From the NCBI RefSeq assembly GCF_000835495.1, contig NW_015622547.1, positions 3,162,001 through 3,226,000 of the forward strand: a DNA stretch of 64,000 nt. The letters are read 5' to 3'. The stretch's first letter is position 1. The number at the start of each line of letters is the position of its first letter. The DNA comes from Cladophialophora immunda. Lineage: Eukaryota; Ascomycota; Eurotiomycetes; Chaetothyriales; Herpotrichiellaceae. The notes beneath the pieces were generated by a model, which had not been told where the DNA came from, did not search any database, and saw nothing but the letters and a program-made list of their open reading frames with translations. Below, piece after piece: positions 42,826 to 55,046 of the stretch. The translations under genes were made by a program, and so were the position numbers.

Positions 42826-45800
42826 ATGGCACTACAAGTCTACATTTCCCATACCGGCGGCGTGCTCACCTTCAATGACCCTGTTGCCCGTGTCGACAAT
42901 CTGCGGTCATGGATCGAAGCCAATACGGCCATTCCAGCCTCTCGCCAGATCTTGATGACGGCTCGCGGCAAGATTGTCAAGAATCTCAGTAACGAGCAAG
43001 AGGTCTTTGTCTATGACAAACAGTTCCTGTCCCCCGACTCCAAGCCTCCCTCCCGAGACGATGTCCAACTCAAACCCCTCTCCGAACCCCCTTCATATCT
43101 CACCGACGAGACCAGCCTCAAAGCATGGCACGAGCTGTTCAACTCTAGACGGACCTGGGCGCTTGAGGCATTCGATGTTGCCAGAACAGGGGTGGAGAAC
43201 ATTGAAATTTGTGCAGAGGAGGCATCTGTCATTGCTAGGTCCATGAAGGTCGCCCTGGACAACCTGCGGAACCACGTTACGACACTGCAGCAGAGGTTCG
43301 ACGAGACAAATCAATGGGCTCAGGGCTACATACAAGAACATCGAGAGGTCCTCAAGGACTGGCAGGCGAGTGTAGATACCCTTGCAGAGCTGCCCGTTCG
43401 CGAAGACGTCGTCAGGGTCTTGCGGCGCCCGGCGGAGCCTGATGGCAAGGACCCTGCAGCACCTGTCGGCACGCTTTTCGATTTGGTCGACCGAGATGGC
43501 CTGCAGACTGCTGCTGAGAGGGTCGAACAAAGCTCAGCCGACTTTGAAAGGAGGCTGCGTGAACTGCAGTCGGGCATGGAGACCTTGAAGCAGGATACGA
43601 ATCAGGCCCAGGCTCGCTCGACGCAAGTACCAGACTTCGACACCAATGCCCTGATGGACGAGGCTGAGACACTGGCGAAGCGGATCACCTCGGACTATGA
43701 AGATGTCGTACAGATGCAAGACAACCAAAAATCCGTGGTTGCAGCGTCAAGGAAGGCTGCGGTGCACACTCGTGAATTGTTGCCTGCCATGCATGGTGTC
43801 GTGGAAGAAATTATCCAGGCTTCCTTGAGTTCGTCCGAAACTCGAAATACTGCGTCTAATGACTGGTATTCGACCCTGCAAATCATTTCTGGTATCCAGT
43901 CTCGCCTAGCGGAACTACAGTCAGGTATCACGAACCTGGACTTTCACGACAACGACAACTTCGCCGCCCTCAATCGAGTTTTCCAGCTACCCCTTGTCTA
44001 TGGTGCTACACTGGTGGAAGCAACCCGAAGATCCGAGTGGACTGAGCGGATGCGGGCAGAGGTTGACGTTCTCCATGAGGATCTTTCCCTGCAGACCGAG
44101 GAGGAGCAAAGAAGACGAAAGAAATGGACGGCTTCGCACGGCGAGTTCCTGAACGAGGATATGAACGCCAAAGATGCACTCATCGACCTAAAAGCAACCG
44201 CGCCGCGAAATTCCTGGCCATTTGTAAGCAGAGACGAAATCTTCGCCTGGGTTGACGACCTGAGGGCACTCGGTATCAATGACGCAGTGCAGTCAGTCAT
44301 GCAGCGAATGAAAGATTTAGATGCCCCGACCCGGAAGCAGAAAACGAAACCTTTCAAGAACGGGAGTATTCACGATCTTAGCCAGAGTGCTGCTCTCCGT
44401 AGCGGAGACGAAGTCCGAGGTCTACAAGACGAGAAAGCCAGACTTGAGGAGAAGCTTCGCGCATCGGATAGTCGAGTGCGCAAGCTGGAAGATCTCCTCC
44501 ACCGTCAAAGCCAGCTCAGTCGGCCTCCTAGTGGGATCTTCCAGCCCGGCAGCGCTGCGGACTTTGAACGACAGCAGACACCTTCACCAAGTGTGCTACA
44601 AAGACACAGCGACCTGTCGCGCAGGTCATCAGTCTCGCTCAGAAGACTGTCCAACAATCAGGATGAGAAGTCCTTGGTGCAGAAGATTGTCGCATTAGAA
44701 GGTCAGATTCAAAAGTTGCAAGAGGAGGCTCACGCAGAACGGCGGTCAAGTACTGAGAGTAGAGACAAGATGCAGGAAGCGGAATTGGTCAAGCGAGATC
44801 TGATGGCCAATTTCGAAGCGCAGAAGCAAGAATTCGAGGAGGAGCGACAATTGCTGGACGACGAAGTACATCGCCTAAAGGTCAAACTGGAAGAGGCCGA
44901 AGAGGAGCTTGATCGTCTCAACGACTCGAGGGACCATTTACGCTCCGAACAAGATCAAACGACACTCAATTTGCGGAATGAATTGGAACAACTCAAGAAG
45001 ACCTCAGCGGAAGATCTCGCGCTATCGGACCGCAGGGCCGAGTCAGCACGAAAGGAAGCAGCCGCGCACCGCGAACGAGCAGCAACGCTCGATCGTCAAC
45101 TCCATCAACTGAAGGAAGAACGAGCAGCTGCACAATCTCAAAATATGACCCTTGCGAACCAACTGCGCTCAATGGAGGATCAACAGCAAGAATACATCTC
45201 CATCCTGCAAGGGGCGCACTCAAATCTATCACCGGCAGGTTCTCCTCCAGATGATCTTCGCCGCCTCGTCAACGCGCTAGAGATTCTCTCTGAAGGTGCC
45301 GCTATCCATGCCCGAGGTCTTGACGATTCTCTCCAGCTTGCTACCGCAGAGAATAAATCGCTTGAGGAGAAATTGGCGAATGCGGAAAGTGAGATCAAAA
45401 CTCTAACAGAGAAACTTTCCACGATGGAAACGCGGGCGAATGAATTGAGGGAAGACATCGAACAGGAACGCAGCAAGATCTCCGTCCTCAAGTCTGAACT
45501 TGCGGGTGAACGGGCAGAGATGCATTCCTTGCGTGAGAAATTCGCGGCTGGAGAGACCGGCTCCGATGCCCTCCGTCAACAGCTCAAGTCTGAGGAAACC
45601 AAGGTTGCGGAATTAATGGACCGCAAAGCCGAAGACGAGGGTGTCATTCAACGCCTGAGGCACGAAATCGAAGATCTCAATCGGGAGGCTGTCAATGCGG
45701 CGGACAAACAAGAGAAATTGCGCAAGCACTTTGACAAGAGAGGCGAAAGGGCAAAACAGCTTTCGGAGAAGTTATTTCATCATCACGATCGAATCATTCG

Positions 45801-47517
45801 CATGCTCGAACAGTTTGGCTACTATGTCTCGCGGCAGGACGACACGCTGGTAATTCAACGCGCAAGTAAAGTCAACGCGAGCGCCGTGCTCAGCGGCAAC
45901 GAAGGGTCTGGACCAGGCACTTCCATGAAGCGGACCATCTCCGGATCCACGCCCGCGCAACACTACTCCGACCCCTCAGACCTCGACACCCTGTATTGGA
46001 CGTCCGACAACGATCTCACCTCCGAGTCGACGAAGTACTCCGGCTTCCTCTCCGCCCTGTCGAGGCTCGACATGGACAGCACGATCGACCTGATCACGAA
46101 GCGCTACAAGGACGTGGAAACGCTGGCGAAGAAATACCAAAAAGACTCGCGCGCGTACAGAGAACGGACCCACCGCTCGCAAGCCGAAGCGCACGATAAG
46201 ATCGCATACAGGAGCTTCAAGGAAGGGGATCTGGCCTTGTTCCTGCCCACGAGGAATCAAGCGACCAGACCCTGGGCGGCGTTCAATGTCGGCGCACCGC
46301 ACTACTTTTTGAGAGAGCAGGATGCACATAAACTACAGTCGAGAGACTGGTTGCTCGCCCGAATTACCAAGGTCGAGGAGAGAGTGGTAGACCTGAGTAG
46401 GAGCATGCGTGGCAACACCTCGTCTTCGACTGTGGGCGCGGCAAGTATGGTCATGGATGATGGCGGGTCGACACGGAGCGTTGACGACGAGAATCCCTTC
46501 GAGTTATCGGACGGGTTGAGATGGTATATGATTGATGCGCAGGAGGAGAAATTGGGCGCGCCTGGCACACCCTCAGTCGGAAAGTCAACCGTGACAGCGA
46601 GCAATGTCGAGGTCAAGGGACACATGGGATTGGGCCGGAAGGAGCATAAGTCAAGCATGGGTATGGGCGCTGGTGGCAGCAGTGCCACGACGACCATGGT
46701 CACCAAGACCCTCACCAAAAGCCTGGACAGTCGGCGGTCGAGCTCGGGGAGCAAAAAGAGCGTGGACCTCAAGGGCAAGCTTCTCGACCGCAGCAGCGTT
46801 AAGGACGGGATGCCTTCGTCGAAGCTTGCACCGCTGGCGCCTATCTCGAGCGACACGGACGTTGAGCAAAGACGTGCACCTCCACACGACGCGAGCGGCA
46901 GAATTGTGGCCATCCCGGACGACGACGCCCACGCGGATGCAGACGCGGAAAATGAAAACGACGAGGCTGAAGCGCAGGATCTTGCGGGTTCGACTACGGC
47001 CCAAGCGGCGGGTCGGGGCCAGGGACAAGCTGGGACAGCCAGCGTCCCCAGCATCGTGCGCCGTCCCACCGAGGCGAGCCAGACGGACCGGGAGGATGCG
47101 CAGGTCTTTGAAGTGGTGAGGCGAGATCTTCTTCTCGGCCCATAAACAAGAGGAAACAAGTGCACCGACTGATGAGAAAAACAGAGTGGTGACCCTGCTA
47201 CGTCTGAGCTTGCGGGCTCGGCCGCGACGGGAAGAAATCCTCAAACGTCTTCACGTGGCTACGCTGCCTTGAGAGCGACGCAGACTGAATCGCCTCTGAC
47301 GGCGCAACGGCTGAATAGGAGACCAGCCCCGGCTTCGAGAAGCACATCACAATCACCCTATAAACCAAAGAACCAGAGCGTAACGACGCCGGCGGCAAGT
47401 CCAGCGAAGAATCCCGCCGGTGGCGCGGGAGCGGAGGCTGTGTCGACTCCGTCACCGTCAATGAGGCCGAGGGAGAGACCTTGGGACAAGTTGTTCAGCA
47501 TGGAGTTCCGGTCATAG
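42826..47517 (+). CDS. atg11: Autophagy scaffold Atg11
   Basis: Two exons (42826–47115 and 47185–47517) encode 1,540 residues. The 69-nt intron (GTGAGG…AACAG) near the 3' end replaces an early stop with the typical C-terminus ending RPWDKLFSMEFRS. The first ATG gives a ubiquitin-like N-terminus (MALQVYISHTGGVLTFND). An Atg17-like helical region lies at about 100–430 and long coiled coils at about 530–1010. Then comes the Atg11/FIP200 C-terminal domain, with FNVGAPHYFLREQD and DWLLARITKVEERVV at about 1150–1200. A Ser/Ala-rich disordered tail closes it. Atg11 links selective-autophagy receptors such as Atg19/Atg30-type proteins to Atg1 and Atg9 at the phagophore site. It is at the long end of the family because of the tail. 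Confidence 0.93.
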
Positions 47518-50286
47518 TCATACGGCACGTCTACGGCGATGTCTGTGGTAGATTTCCCCGTGCGGGAACTTTAAAGCTGTGGCGACGGGCTGGTGCAGGT
47601 TGCTGGCATTTGGGAATGATTTCCATGTCCCTACAGCAGCGCCGCCCTTTTGAATCGTAAAAATGGAGAAATTGATACCCCCCAAAGTCGATCAAAAGTT
47701 GTATTTGACGCGTATGTGGGAGGGTTGCTCGTGTTGCTCGTGTATTCGAGGGTTGGTTGAATATGTAGAGCCTCTTCAGCCTCGACTGAGAGGCTGCCTC
47801 GTTACAGCATACGAGAATAGAGCAGTGCTTGCGGTGGAGTTTGGAGCATCGGGACGCAAGACGCGCCAACCACTCGTACTCGTAGATGTTCGCAGCCGAG
47901 GCTCATCATGTGCGACCACGTGACTATCACATGAGCCCCGTTCGGGTATCGGTTGTTTGTTTTACCATGGTGCACGTGATGTCCAGGCTTCCGGGCCCTG
48001 GCTACAAACATGTTTTCCACGAACCCGATCAAGCCTGTGTAATCACGAGTAGGGATCTTTTGCTGAGAGAATTGTTCGGGCCGGATGTATTCTAGCCATG
48101 CAGTAGCTTTTCACGAGTTTATCCTTGTGTTGGGGGCCTTGCTGGGCTTGGGGGTGCATTAAACTCCGCGGCAAGAGTTAGGACCGGGCCTGATCAATAA
48201 TCTCCTCGTCAGCGTCAAGTTGCCAACAATGTGAGGACCGATGCGTGGAGGGAGCTGCGCCAAGATAATGCGAGTAATTCAGGACCTTTGCCAGAGTGTT
48301 CAGATCTCCTTGGACTGCATCATCGGGTACAGACACACCCAGGAGTTTGTTTGGGTCCTCTGATCATCATAGCCCATTCCATCTCTTCACTTCGACCGCG
48401 AGAAACTCTCCCAGGGAAGCTAATGTCCGGAAAGGCAAGGACGGCTAGTATGGTGGATACGAACGGAATTGAAACCCATCTGCTGAGGAATGCAGGAAGG
48501 GGGGCGCACTCCCAAGCATTTTGGTGGCAGGTGAGGAGAGGGGGGAGATGAGTGCCACGAGGACAAAGGGAATCAAAACAGCTGATGCTTCCAAGCGGCA
48601 AGAGTTGTTGCCTGAAAGTGGAATTGTTATGATTCGAGCTTGGCTAGGTGAAAGATGGTTTCAGCTGCGGAATGGAGAAGGTACGGGCCAGTGGTGTGAA
48701 TGGCACGGAAGCAGGACCACTGATGGATAGCGCAGTCAAATGATTATCGAGTAGTTGCAATGAGCGTGCGTGAAGTGGGTTCCGTAGGGTAGGAAATGTG
48801 GGAGGCAGGGAAACCGATTGATGGAAGTGGGTAGGTTTTATTGCGGGCCTGAGAGAGGGCGCAGGTAGCTGTTGCAGGTACTCGGTAGTGCTGAGCAACA
48901 AGGAGAGCGAGAGAGCTAGCGGAGGAGAGTGACAGGAGAGCGAGGGAAGAGTGAGTTGAGTTAAGTGGAGAGCGGGCAAGAAGGTAGAGAGGCACGAGCT
49001 GAGAAACGACTCGTACTACGGCGTACTGAGAGACTGACACCACAGGAGGGGAATGAGCAAAGGCGCAGAGTGACGAGATCACAGGGTAACAGGGTCAAAT
49101 CAAGTTCAATGATTCCCTCAGCTGGGAACTCTGAAGAGGTGAGAGGGGGGGAATTTGGAGAGATCTGAGTGGACGGGAGGGGAAGGAGCAAGAAGCGAGA
49201 GAGGCAGAAGAGATCAAAGGTGAAGAGATCAGAGGGCGAGAGGTGAGAGGGAGAGGGAGAGCGAGAGAGGGGAGAGTCAGAACGGAGCTCGTAGTGGTAG
49301 TAGTTGCGCCGGTAGCAGTGATGATGGGGAGAAGGGAAAAGGGAGAAGAGGAGAGGGGGGGGGATGGGTGGTGGTTGCGTGGTGCAAGTGGTGCAAGTGG
49401 TGCAAGCAGGGCAGCGGCAGGTCCAGGATCAACACAGGCTCCCTCAAGGAGGTCAAGGAGGTCAAGGAGTCGGGGAGTCTGGCCCTGCCGCTCTTCTGAC
49501 CCTTTCCTCTCTCCTCAGTCTCTCACTACTGCTGCTCAGCCTCCCAACCCTCCCACCTCCCACCTCCCATACATTTTCCTCCTACTACCACTCTCCCTCA
49601 TACTGTACTGTGTGTGCACACTGTGAGCGCGCTGCACTGCGTTACTACTACCACCAAATCACCCTCATACTGTAAGTACTCACTTTCTTCTCTTGACTAT
49701 TTTTCCCACCTCACCTTCCACACCACCCACTCTCTTCTTCCATAGCTTGCGCGCAAAACTGCGATGCAAAATGCTCGTCTCATCATCCTGCTGCCCTGTT
49801 TGCTCCCTTTTGCGACCTCGTCGTCGCCGTCTCCAGCACACTGCGCCTACCAGGTCTTGACCACCACCACCCACGGCTCTCCAGCCCTCTGCCCACTTCA
49901 TTGACGCGTCTTCGTTGCGTCGGTGAGTTCAAGCGCACTCCAATTGCCCATTACCACTTCCAGAACACGCGTTTGAGGCGCGAATGCACTCTCTCAAAAC
50001 AATCCCAAATTGCCTGCGCGCGGCGTCCCGGCTTGCACTTACAGCACCCACCTTTGTTTCTCCCTCACCTTGAGTCCTGTTTTGATTCTCTACCTGGTTG
50101 CTATTTAGCGCTTCTGGTCGCGCGCTTCCCTTGCGGTTCATAAATCAAATCACCTATCCCTTCATTCCCATCTGGTGTACCCTGTGCATCTCCCTCTGCG
50201 CTGGACCAAGGCTAAACAACGCACCGTGCAGACAACCACTGTCAAACCGAACTCATCCAAAGCCACCAAAGTCTTCCACCGTCAAC
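47518..50286. other. Long nhp6 upstream region with polypurine then polypyrimidine blocks
   Basis: No protein gene recognised in 2.8 kb. From about 48880 to 49480 the plus strand is strongly G/A-rich (runs of GAGAG and GGGAG); from about 49480 to 49900 it switches to C/T-rich. CT-rich leaders are common before highly expressed fungal genes such as nhp6. A GTAAGT at 49674 could be a leader-intron donor. Confidence 0.5.
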
Positions 50287-50762
50287 ATGCCCAAGGCAAC
50301 AGGAAAAGCCACCAAGACTAAGGGCCGTGGTGCCGAGAAGAAGAAGAAGGGTTAGTGGACACTCCTCCTGATGGTGTGACCTTTACTGATGTGATGCGCA
50401 GACCCAAATGCTCCCAAGCGCGGTCTCTCTGCCTACATGTTCTTCGCCAACGAGCAGCGCGAGAATGTCCGTGAGGAGAACCCTGGCATCAGCTTTGGTA
50501 CGCCTGCTCCCTTTCTCCTCGACCGATGACCAGATGAGCTTACAAAGACCACAGGCCAGGTCGGCAAAGTGCTCGGTGATAAGTGGAAGGCCCTGAGCGA
50601 CAAACAGCGCGAGCCGTACGAGAAGAAGGCCGCTGCCGACAAGAAGCGATATGAGGACGAAAAGGCGAAATACAACGTGAGTGTCCAATCCCCGCTCCAA
50701 TGGAACTGGGATATGCTCTAACAGCCCAACAGGCCGGCGAGGACGACGACGATGAGGACTAA
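50287..50762 (+). CDS. nhp6: HMG-box chromatin protein Nhp6
   Basis: Four exons (50287–50350, 50402–50497, 50555–50676, 50733–50762) encode 103 residues. The introns are 51, 57 and 56 nt. A Lys-rich N-terminus ([15 protein letters not shown], then KKKK) precedes one HMG box beginning [20 protein letters not shown]. The box continues through [20 protein letters not shown], and an acidic end (GEDDDDED) follows. Nhp6 bends DNA without sequence specificity. It assists FACT, nucleosome remodelling and RNA polymerase III transcription in the nucleus. The intron positions within the box and the short acidic tail fit the filamentous-fungal orthologues. Confidence 0.95.
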
Positions 50763-52293
50763 ACGGTCTCGCGCCATGCACGCTTGACCTTGCGGTCTTT
50801 CGCGACAGCGTTCCAAGTCCAGTCGTATTTCTCTTTTTCTGTCTTCATGTTTTCACTAGCAATGATCGGCTGGGAGGCAGGGGTTATGGGAGTCAGTTAT
50901 GGACATGGTCGGTATGCTTCAGAAAACGCAGCTTACGGCTGGAATCATTGAGCTTCAGAGGTCAAGTCATGTCGTCGTGAGGTGTGGCGCATCATCACAT
51001 CATCATCGTCACGATCACGAACGGGAAAGCTGAGCTGCAAACATTGCATGCATACCTAAGCATACTATGATCCTTGCTGTATACTAGCTTTTTATGCAAT
51101 GCAATGTCTGGCAAAAGATCCAATTGATGACTTCTTGCGCGGATTTCCACTCGAGTATTCTGTCTAGGCGGATTGCTCCATGTTGACAGCCCCAACAAGC
51201 GTAGACCCGTGTGCTCCAGTCTGTCGTGAACAGATTCGGCCAGCTTCAAAGCTCCATCACCTCGCATTGTGCCAGGAGGAGCACGAGCACCGAGCGTAGA
51301 TGATCCTTCTGGGGGTCCGTCGCGTTTCAGCCCCCGTTTCCCTACCGCGCTCTTTGGGCTTGGCCACAGGCAGCAACAAGGCGCAGGTTACACACTCCGA
51401 CCTTATAAAAGGCCAGATGGGTGCTTCCTTTTCTATCTTCTCAGCGTGCACTTCGATCTGAACCGGATTTGGAGCCTTCATGCGGACCCTTGTTGCATCT
51501 TCCATCCGAGCCTCGTGTACAGTGTCGCTGTCCCGACACTCGGAACAGAGGTTTGACGCGTCTCCCGACGCAGGACTTGCAATTTGTCACCCGGGTGTTT
51601 TCCAGCAATAATACGGAATTGATGCTGACAGACAGCACAAGCTACTCACGAACTTCAGGTAGGATGCATCTGTTCTTCAACAACTAAGTAGAACCACGTC
51701 GACCCGCATAAAAGCCCTCGCTTCGCTGCTACGACTGCTGCCCCAGAGCAAAGGGCTCAGAGAAAGTTGTTTGGACGCCCTAGCTTAGGCAGCAAAAACA
51801 ATGCCTGCAGCATGATGCAGGCGATCTGGCCACCTCTCTCGAGAAACAGACACCGCCAGACTGCTCGAATATCGTCCCTGCCTTTCGCCCACGGGTCGAG
51901 AAAGATGGTAAAATTTGCCTCGCCGGGGGGCCAAGGTCATTTAAACCTGGTACGAAGCATGACAGTGGACAGCGGTGGACAGCAGTGGACAGCCTAAGAG
52001 CTTGTGTTGCGACAGTTCATGCGCATCCCGGACGGTGACAAATCGGCGTCGTGTCTAGGTATGCATCGGTCCCTTCATCCTTCGGCTTCGCCTGCTGTCC
52101 GCTTGACACGTCAACGGCTTGCATGAGGTTTGCCTCCGCGCGAATTACGAGATTCTCAGTACCAGTCCGCTCTTATCCTGAGCCCGCATCTCAATTTCAG
52201 CACAAAAGGGAGCCTCTCCACTACAGCTCGAGCCGATCTGGATTCCTTTTCATCTCTCAATTTGATCCCAAGGCGCATCCCGGTCTATCATGC
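50763..52293. other. Intergenic, no gene recognised
   Basis: About 1.5 kb. The frame of the next gene is open back to 52051 but the translation there is not convincing. A triple 10-base direct repeat is listed separately. Confidence 0.4.
51965..51994 (+). repeat. Three tandem copies of GTGGACAGCN
   Basis: The units GTGGACAGCG, GTGGACAGCA and GTGGACAGCC are adjacent, about 300 bases upstream of the nine-exon gene. Function unknown. Confidence 0.8.
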
Positions 52294-54304
52294 ATGGATC
52301 TACTCCTACGAGAGGAGGCTGGGAGAGCCCAGGACATTGCAGAGATTCTCAGCACGATCCGGAGCAGCGATCAGGATCATGAGCAGGACATTACCTTGGC
52401 GATCACGGGGCTGAACGGCTTGAGCTGGGCTCTGCGGGAGCTCAACAATCAGATCGACGCGGTCAACGGAAAGGTCACCTCAACCTTTGCCGGCGACCTG
52501 AAACTCCTTCAGCATAGCGTCGCCTTCACCCTCCAAGACGTATGGACTATCCTTGGCAAGCTACCTCGCGCCCCGGTCGAAGCAGACTACCAGGATGCCT
52601 GGAAAGAAGTCGCCCGATACTGCATGAACATGGGAAAGCAGACCCTCCACACACGACTAGAGACATATAAACTCTTCACCTATTCACTATGCAAAGTCCT
52701 CTCAAGGTACAGTAACACCTGGAGCCCTGAGGAGGCTGTCGCTTAAGGGCTTTTTTTGGTTAGGCAAGCCTTCAACCGCCGACACCTCGAGGATCTGCGC
52801 CTCGAGATTTTTGACCTCCAGACCCTACAACGCGAAGACAGACGATTGATCCCAGCCTCGGAGACGTTTCCGACTCTTTCTCTGGTGCCAGTCCAGCAAG
52901 GTCACTCGCTCCTGTCGCTGCGGTCACGAATGGCACTGACGAGTCGCAGTGATCAGACCCCTCCCGTCTCATGAACGAGTAAGACCAGAGCCTCAACGAC
53001 CCATGTCGCCGGCGACCTCCCAAGATAGTTACGAGACATTCCAGCACCAAGCGGCTCCCAGTCCGCCACCATTATCTCCAGTTTCTCCCGCTTCACCCGT
53101 TACCACGTTTTCCACTCTAAGTCAAACATCAAGTGTCGACTCGGACACGAACCACTGGGCCACCAAGATTTTCAGCAATTTGCCCAGTACTCCCCTGGAA
53201 GTGGACCCAAACCCGTAAGGAAGGCTCCTTCATCACTACTCAAGACACTCACTCACTCTGCTCCTGATCAGATCTTGCTGTTTCGGCGATGTGGATGCGC
53301 GATACCGCAGACGACCGGATCCAGAGTATGAGAGGATCCTCCAATTGTAAGGTTGGTGAATTGTGGGCAAGATCCATGATTGACTGTGACCAGAAAATTC
53401 CCCGGCGGACTGAGGACGAAATTCTACTGGCGTGCTCGCGACTACCGCACCAAACTCGTCTGTGAATGGTATGACAATCGAAAGAACCCTCGACTGTCTT
53501 GCTTCCCCCTTAGCGAATTGCACATCCGGCGGTCTGGGTCATCGTTGTACCTTTGCTGTCCCACAGTTCGCGGTGCGAGCACTTGCTGGACCAGCCTCAA
53601 CTTCACTTCGTACGAATGTCAGTTCTCAAGGGTGTCCCTCCTCCGGATGTCGCTGACCTTCTCAGGGCTTGTCATCTTCCATTGTACCTTTCTATCTCTG
53701 CGTTCTCATGACAGCACATCGCATTTCCGCAACATCGACCATGATCTGGACGGCGAGGTCCTCCATTTTGCTGGGTGAGTTACTGAAATGCTCTGCCGGT
53801 GATCACGGGCTGATTTAATCAGGGCAATCCGTGACGGCGGGTACCGCCATGTCCTCCGATTGTACCGTGATAAGAGGACGGACGCCATGCGCCTCGAAGC
53901 ATCTGTCCTCGACAAAGAAATGAAGGAGTATGTCGATGCTGTCACTTCAAGATGCAAGAGCTGAGTCTTCTAGCAGCACGCCCATCTGGACGGCTTTTAT
54001 CACACACAAAATCACCTCACCTACCTGGTTTCGGTGGCCTAAGAACAGCTCCACGGTTTATCTTGCTGAACTTCAACGCCACGTCTTTTCTTCCGAATAC
54101 GCACCCCACGTCCGCGCAAACGGCGAGCATCTTCTAGACTTCGAGGTTTTCACTGGTAGGTCGTCCCGAGAACGCGCTCCGCACCCAATGGTGGCTCACT
54201 GGCTTCGTACAGATGCCGAAGACTTTGTTAAGACGCTCAAAGACTTGCGTGATGACGTTCGCAAACCGAAGCCGACCAAAAACGTACGACTCCCTGCTGC
54301 ATGA
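52294..54304 (+). CDS. Nine-exon conserved fungal protein with STAND-like N-terminal helical region
   Basis: Exons 52294–52706, 52764–52900, 52950–53214, 53272–53346, 53394–53617, 53666–53774, 53823–53927, 53977–54155 and 54213–54304 encode 532 residues. All phases close and the introns are 47–57 nt. The N-terminal 140 residues are helical (EEAGRAQDIAEILSTI, HSVAFTLQDVWTILGKL), resembling the N-terminal segment of fungal STAND/NACHT proteins. No NTPase follows. A Pro/Ser-rich linker leads to a compact domain with RRPDPEYERILQL, KFPGGLRTKFYWRARDYRTKLVCEWYD, LHIRRSGSSLYLCC, FHCTFLSLRSHDS and a final TPIWTAFITHKI block. Similar proteins occur in many filamentous ascomycetes with unknown function. 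The start could be an earlier in-frame ATG. Confidence 0.72.
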
Positions 54305-55046
54305 CCTAACGACCCTAATGACTAATGACACTGACGATGAAATGGGCGGCCGTCTTGTTTGGGCTTTTCGACCGTGCGGCAAAATGGAGGCCTAGTGCCC
54401 TTGGATACCCGATTCCCCTACCTTTCTTGCCATGTCTTCTCTGCTCAGCTTGTTGTTTTCCAAGTTCTGCTTGATCACCTTGCTTTGCTCATAGCGGAAA
54501 AGAGACTAACTGGTCGAGGGACGCCCACAATGCTTGTTTTTTCTGTTTATCTGTTTGGTGGTTTGGACGGTTTCTCATTCCTAGCGAAAAGTCGACCCGC
54601 CGATGCTTGTGATCCTCCTAAGCCCAACCTCGTACATTCATAGAGCAGTATGTGGCTCTCGATTCACTTCCAGAATCCTATTTTTTATATATATGTTGAA
54701 TGATGTTCTGTGGTCTCTAAGCCAAGGTTAGGTACTCCCTATGCATCGGCGTAGATGCCGAGCAAGACGCCTGTCCGGCCAGATTCCGCGAATTGTTTAG
54801 CCGACGAGATTCCTTTCTGCAAGGACGATTGGAGAAGATGTGTCTCTCCACCTTGATCCTTGCCCTTTTGTCCTTTATCCGATTCATCTTCGCGTCATTT
54901 GCGTACATCGGACATTAGCCTTCGCACCAGATTTATCTCCAAATCCTCCCTGTTATTAGCCAGTATCAGGGACCTGGAGAAAGCATGGCTCCTCTCTCTT
55001 CGTTGCTCGGTGCCGTGCGCAGGTTTGAAGTTGCGGCTGCTCCATC
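54305..55046. other. Intergenic, no gene recognised
   Basis: 742 bases, partly AT-rich around 54680–54700 (TATATATATG). Contains the MFS gene promoter. No gene seen. Confidence 0.4.

Noticed and set aside
46302..47165. 287-codon minus-strand frame
   Set aside because: Antisense to the atg11 C-terminal region; Ser/Leu-rich shadow only.
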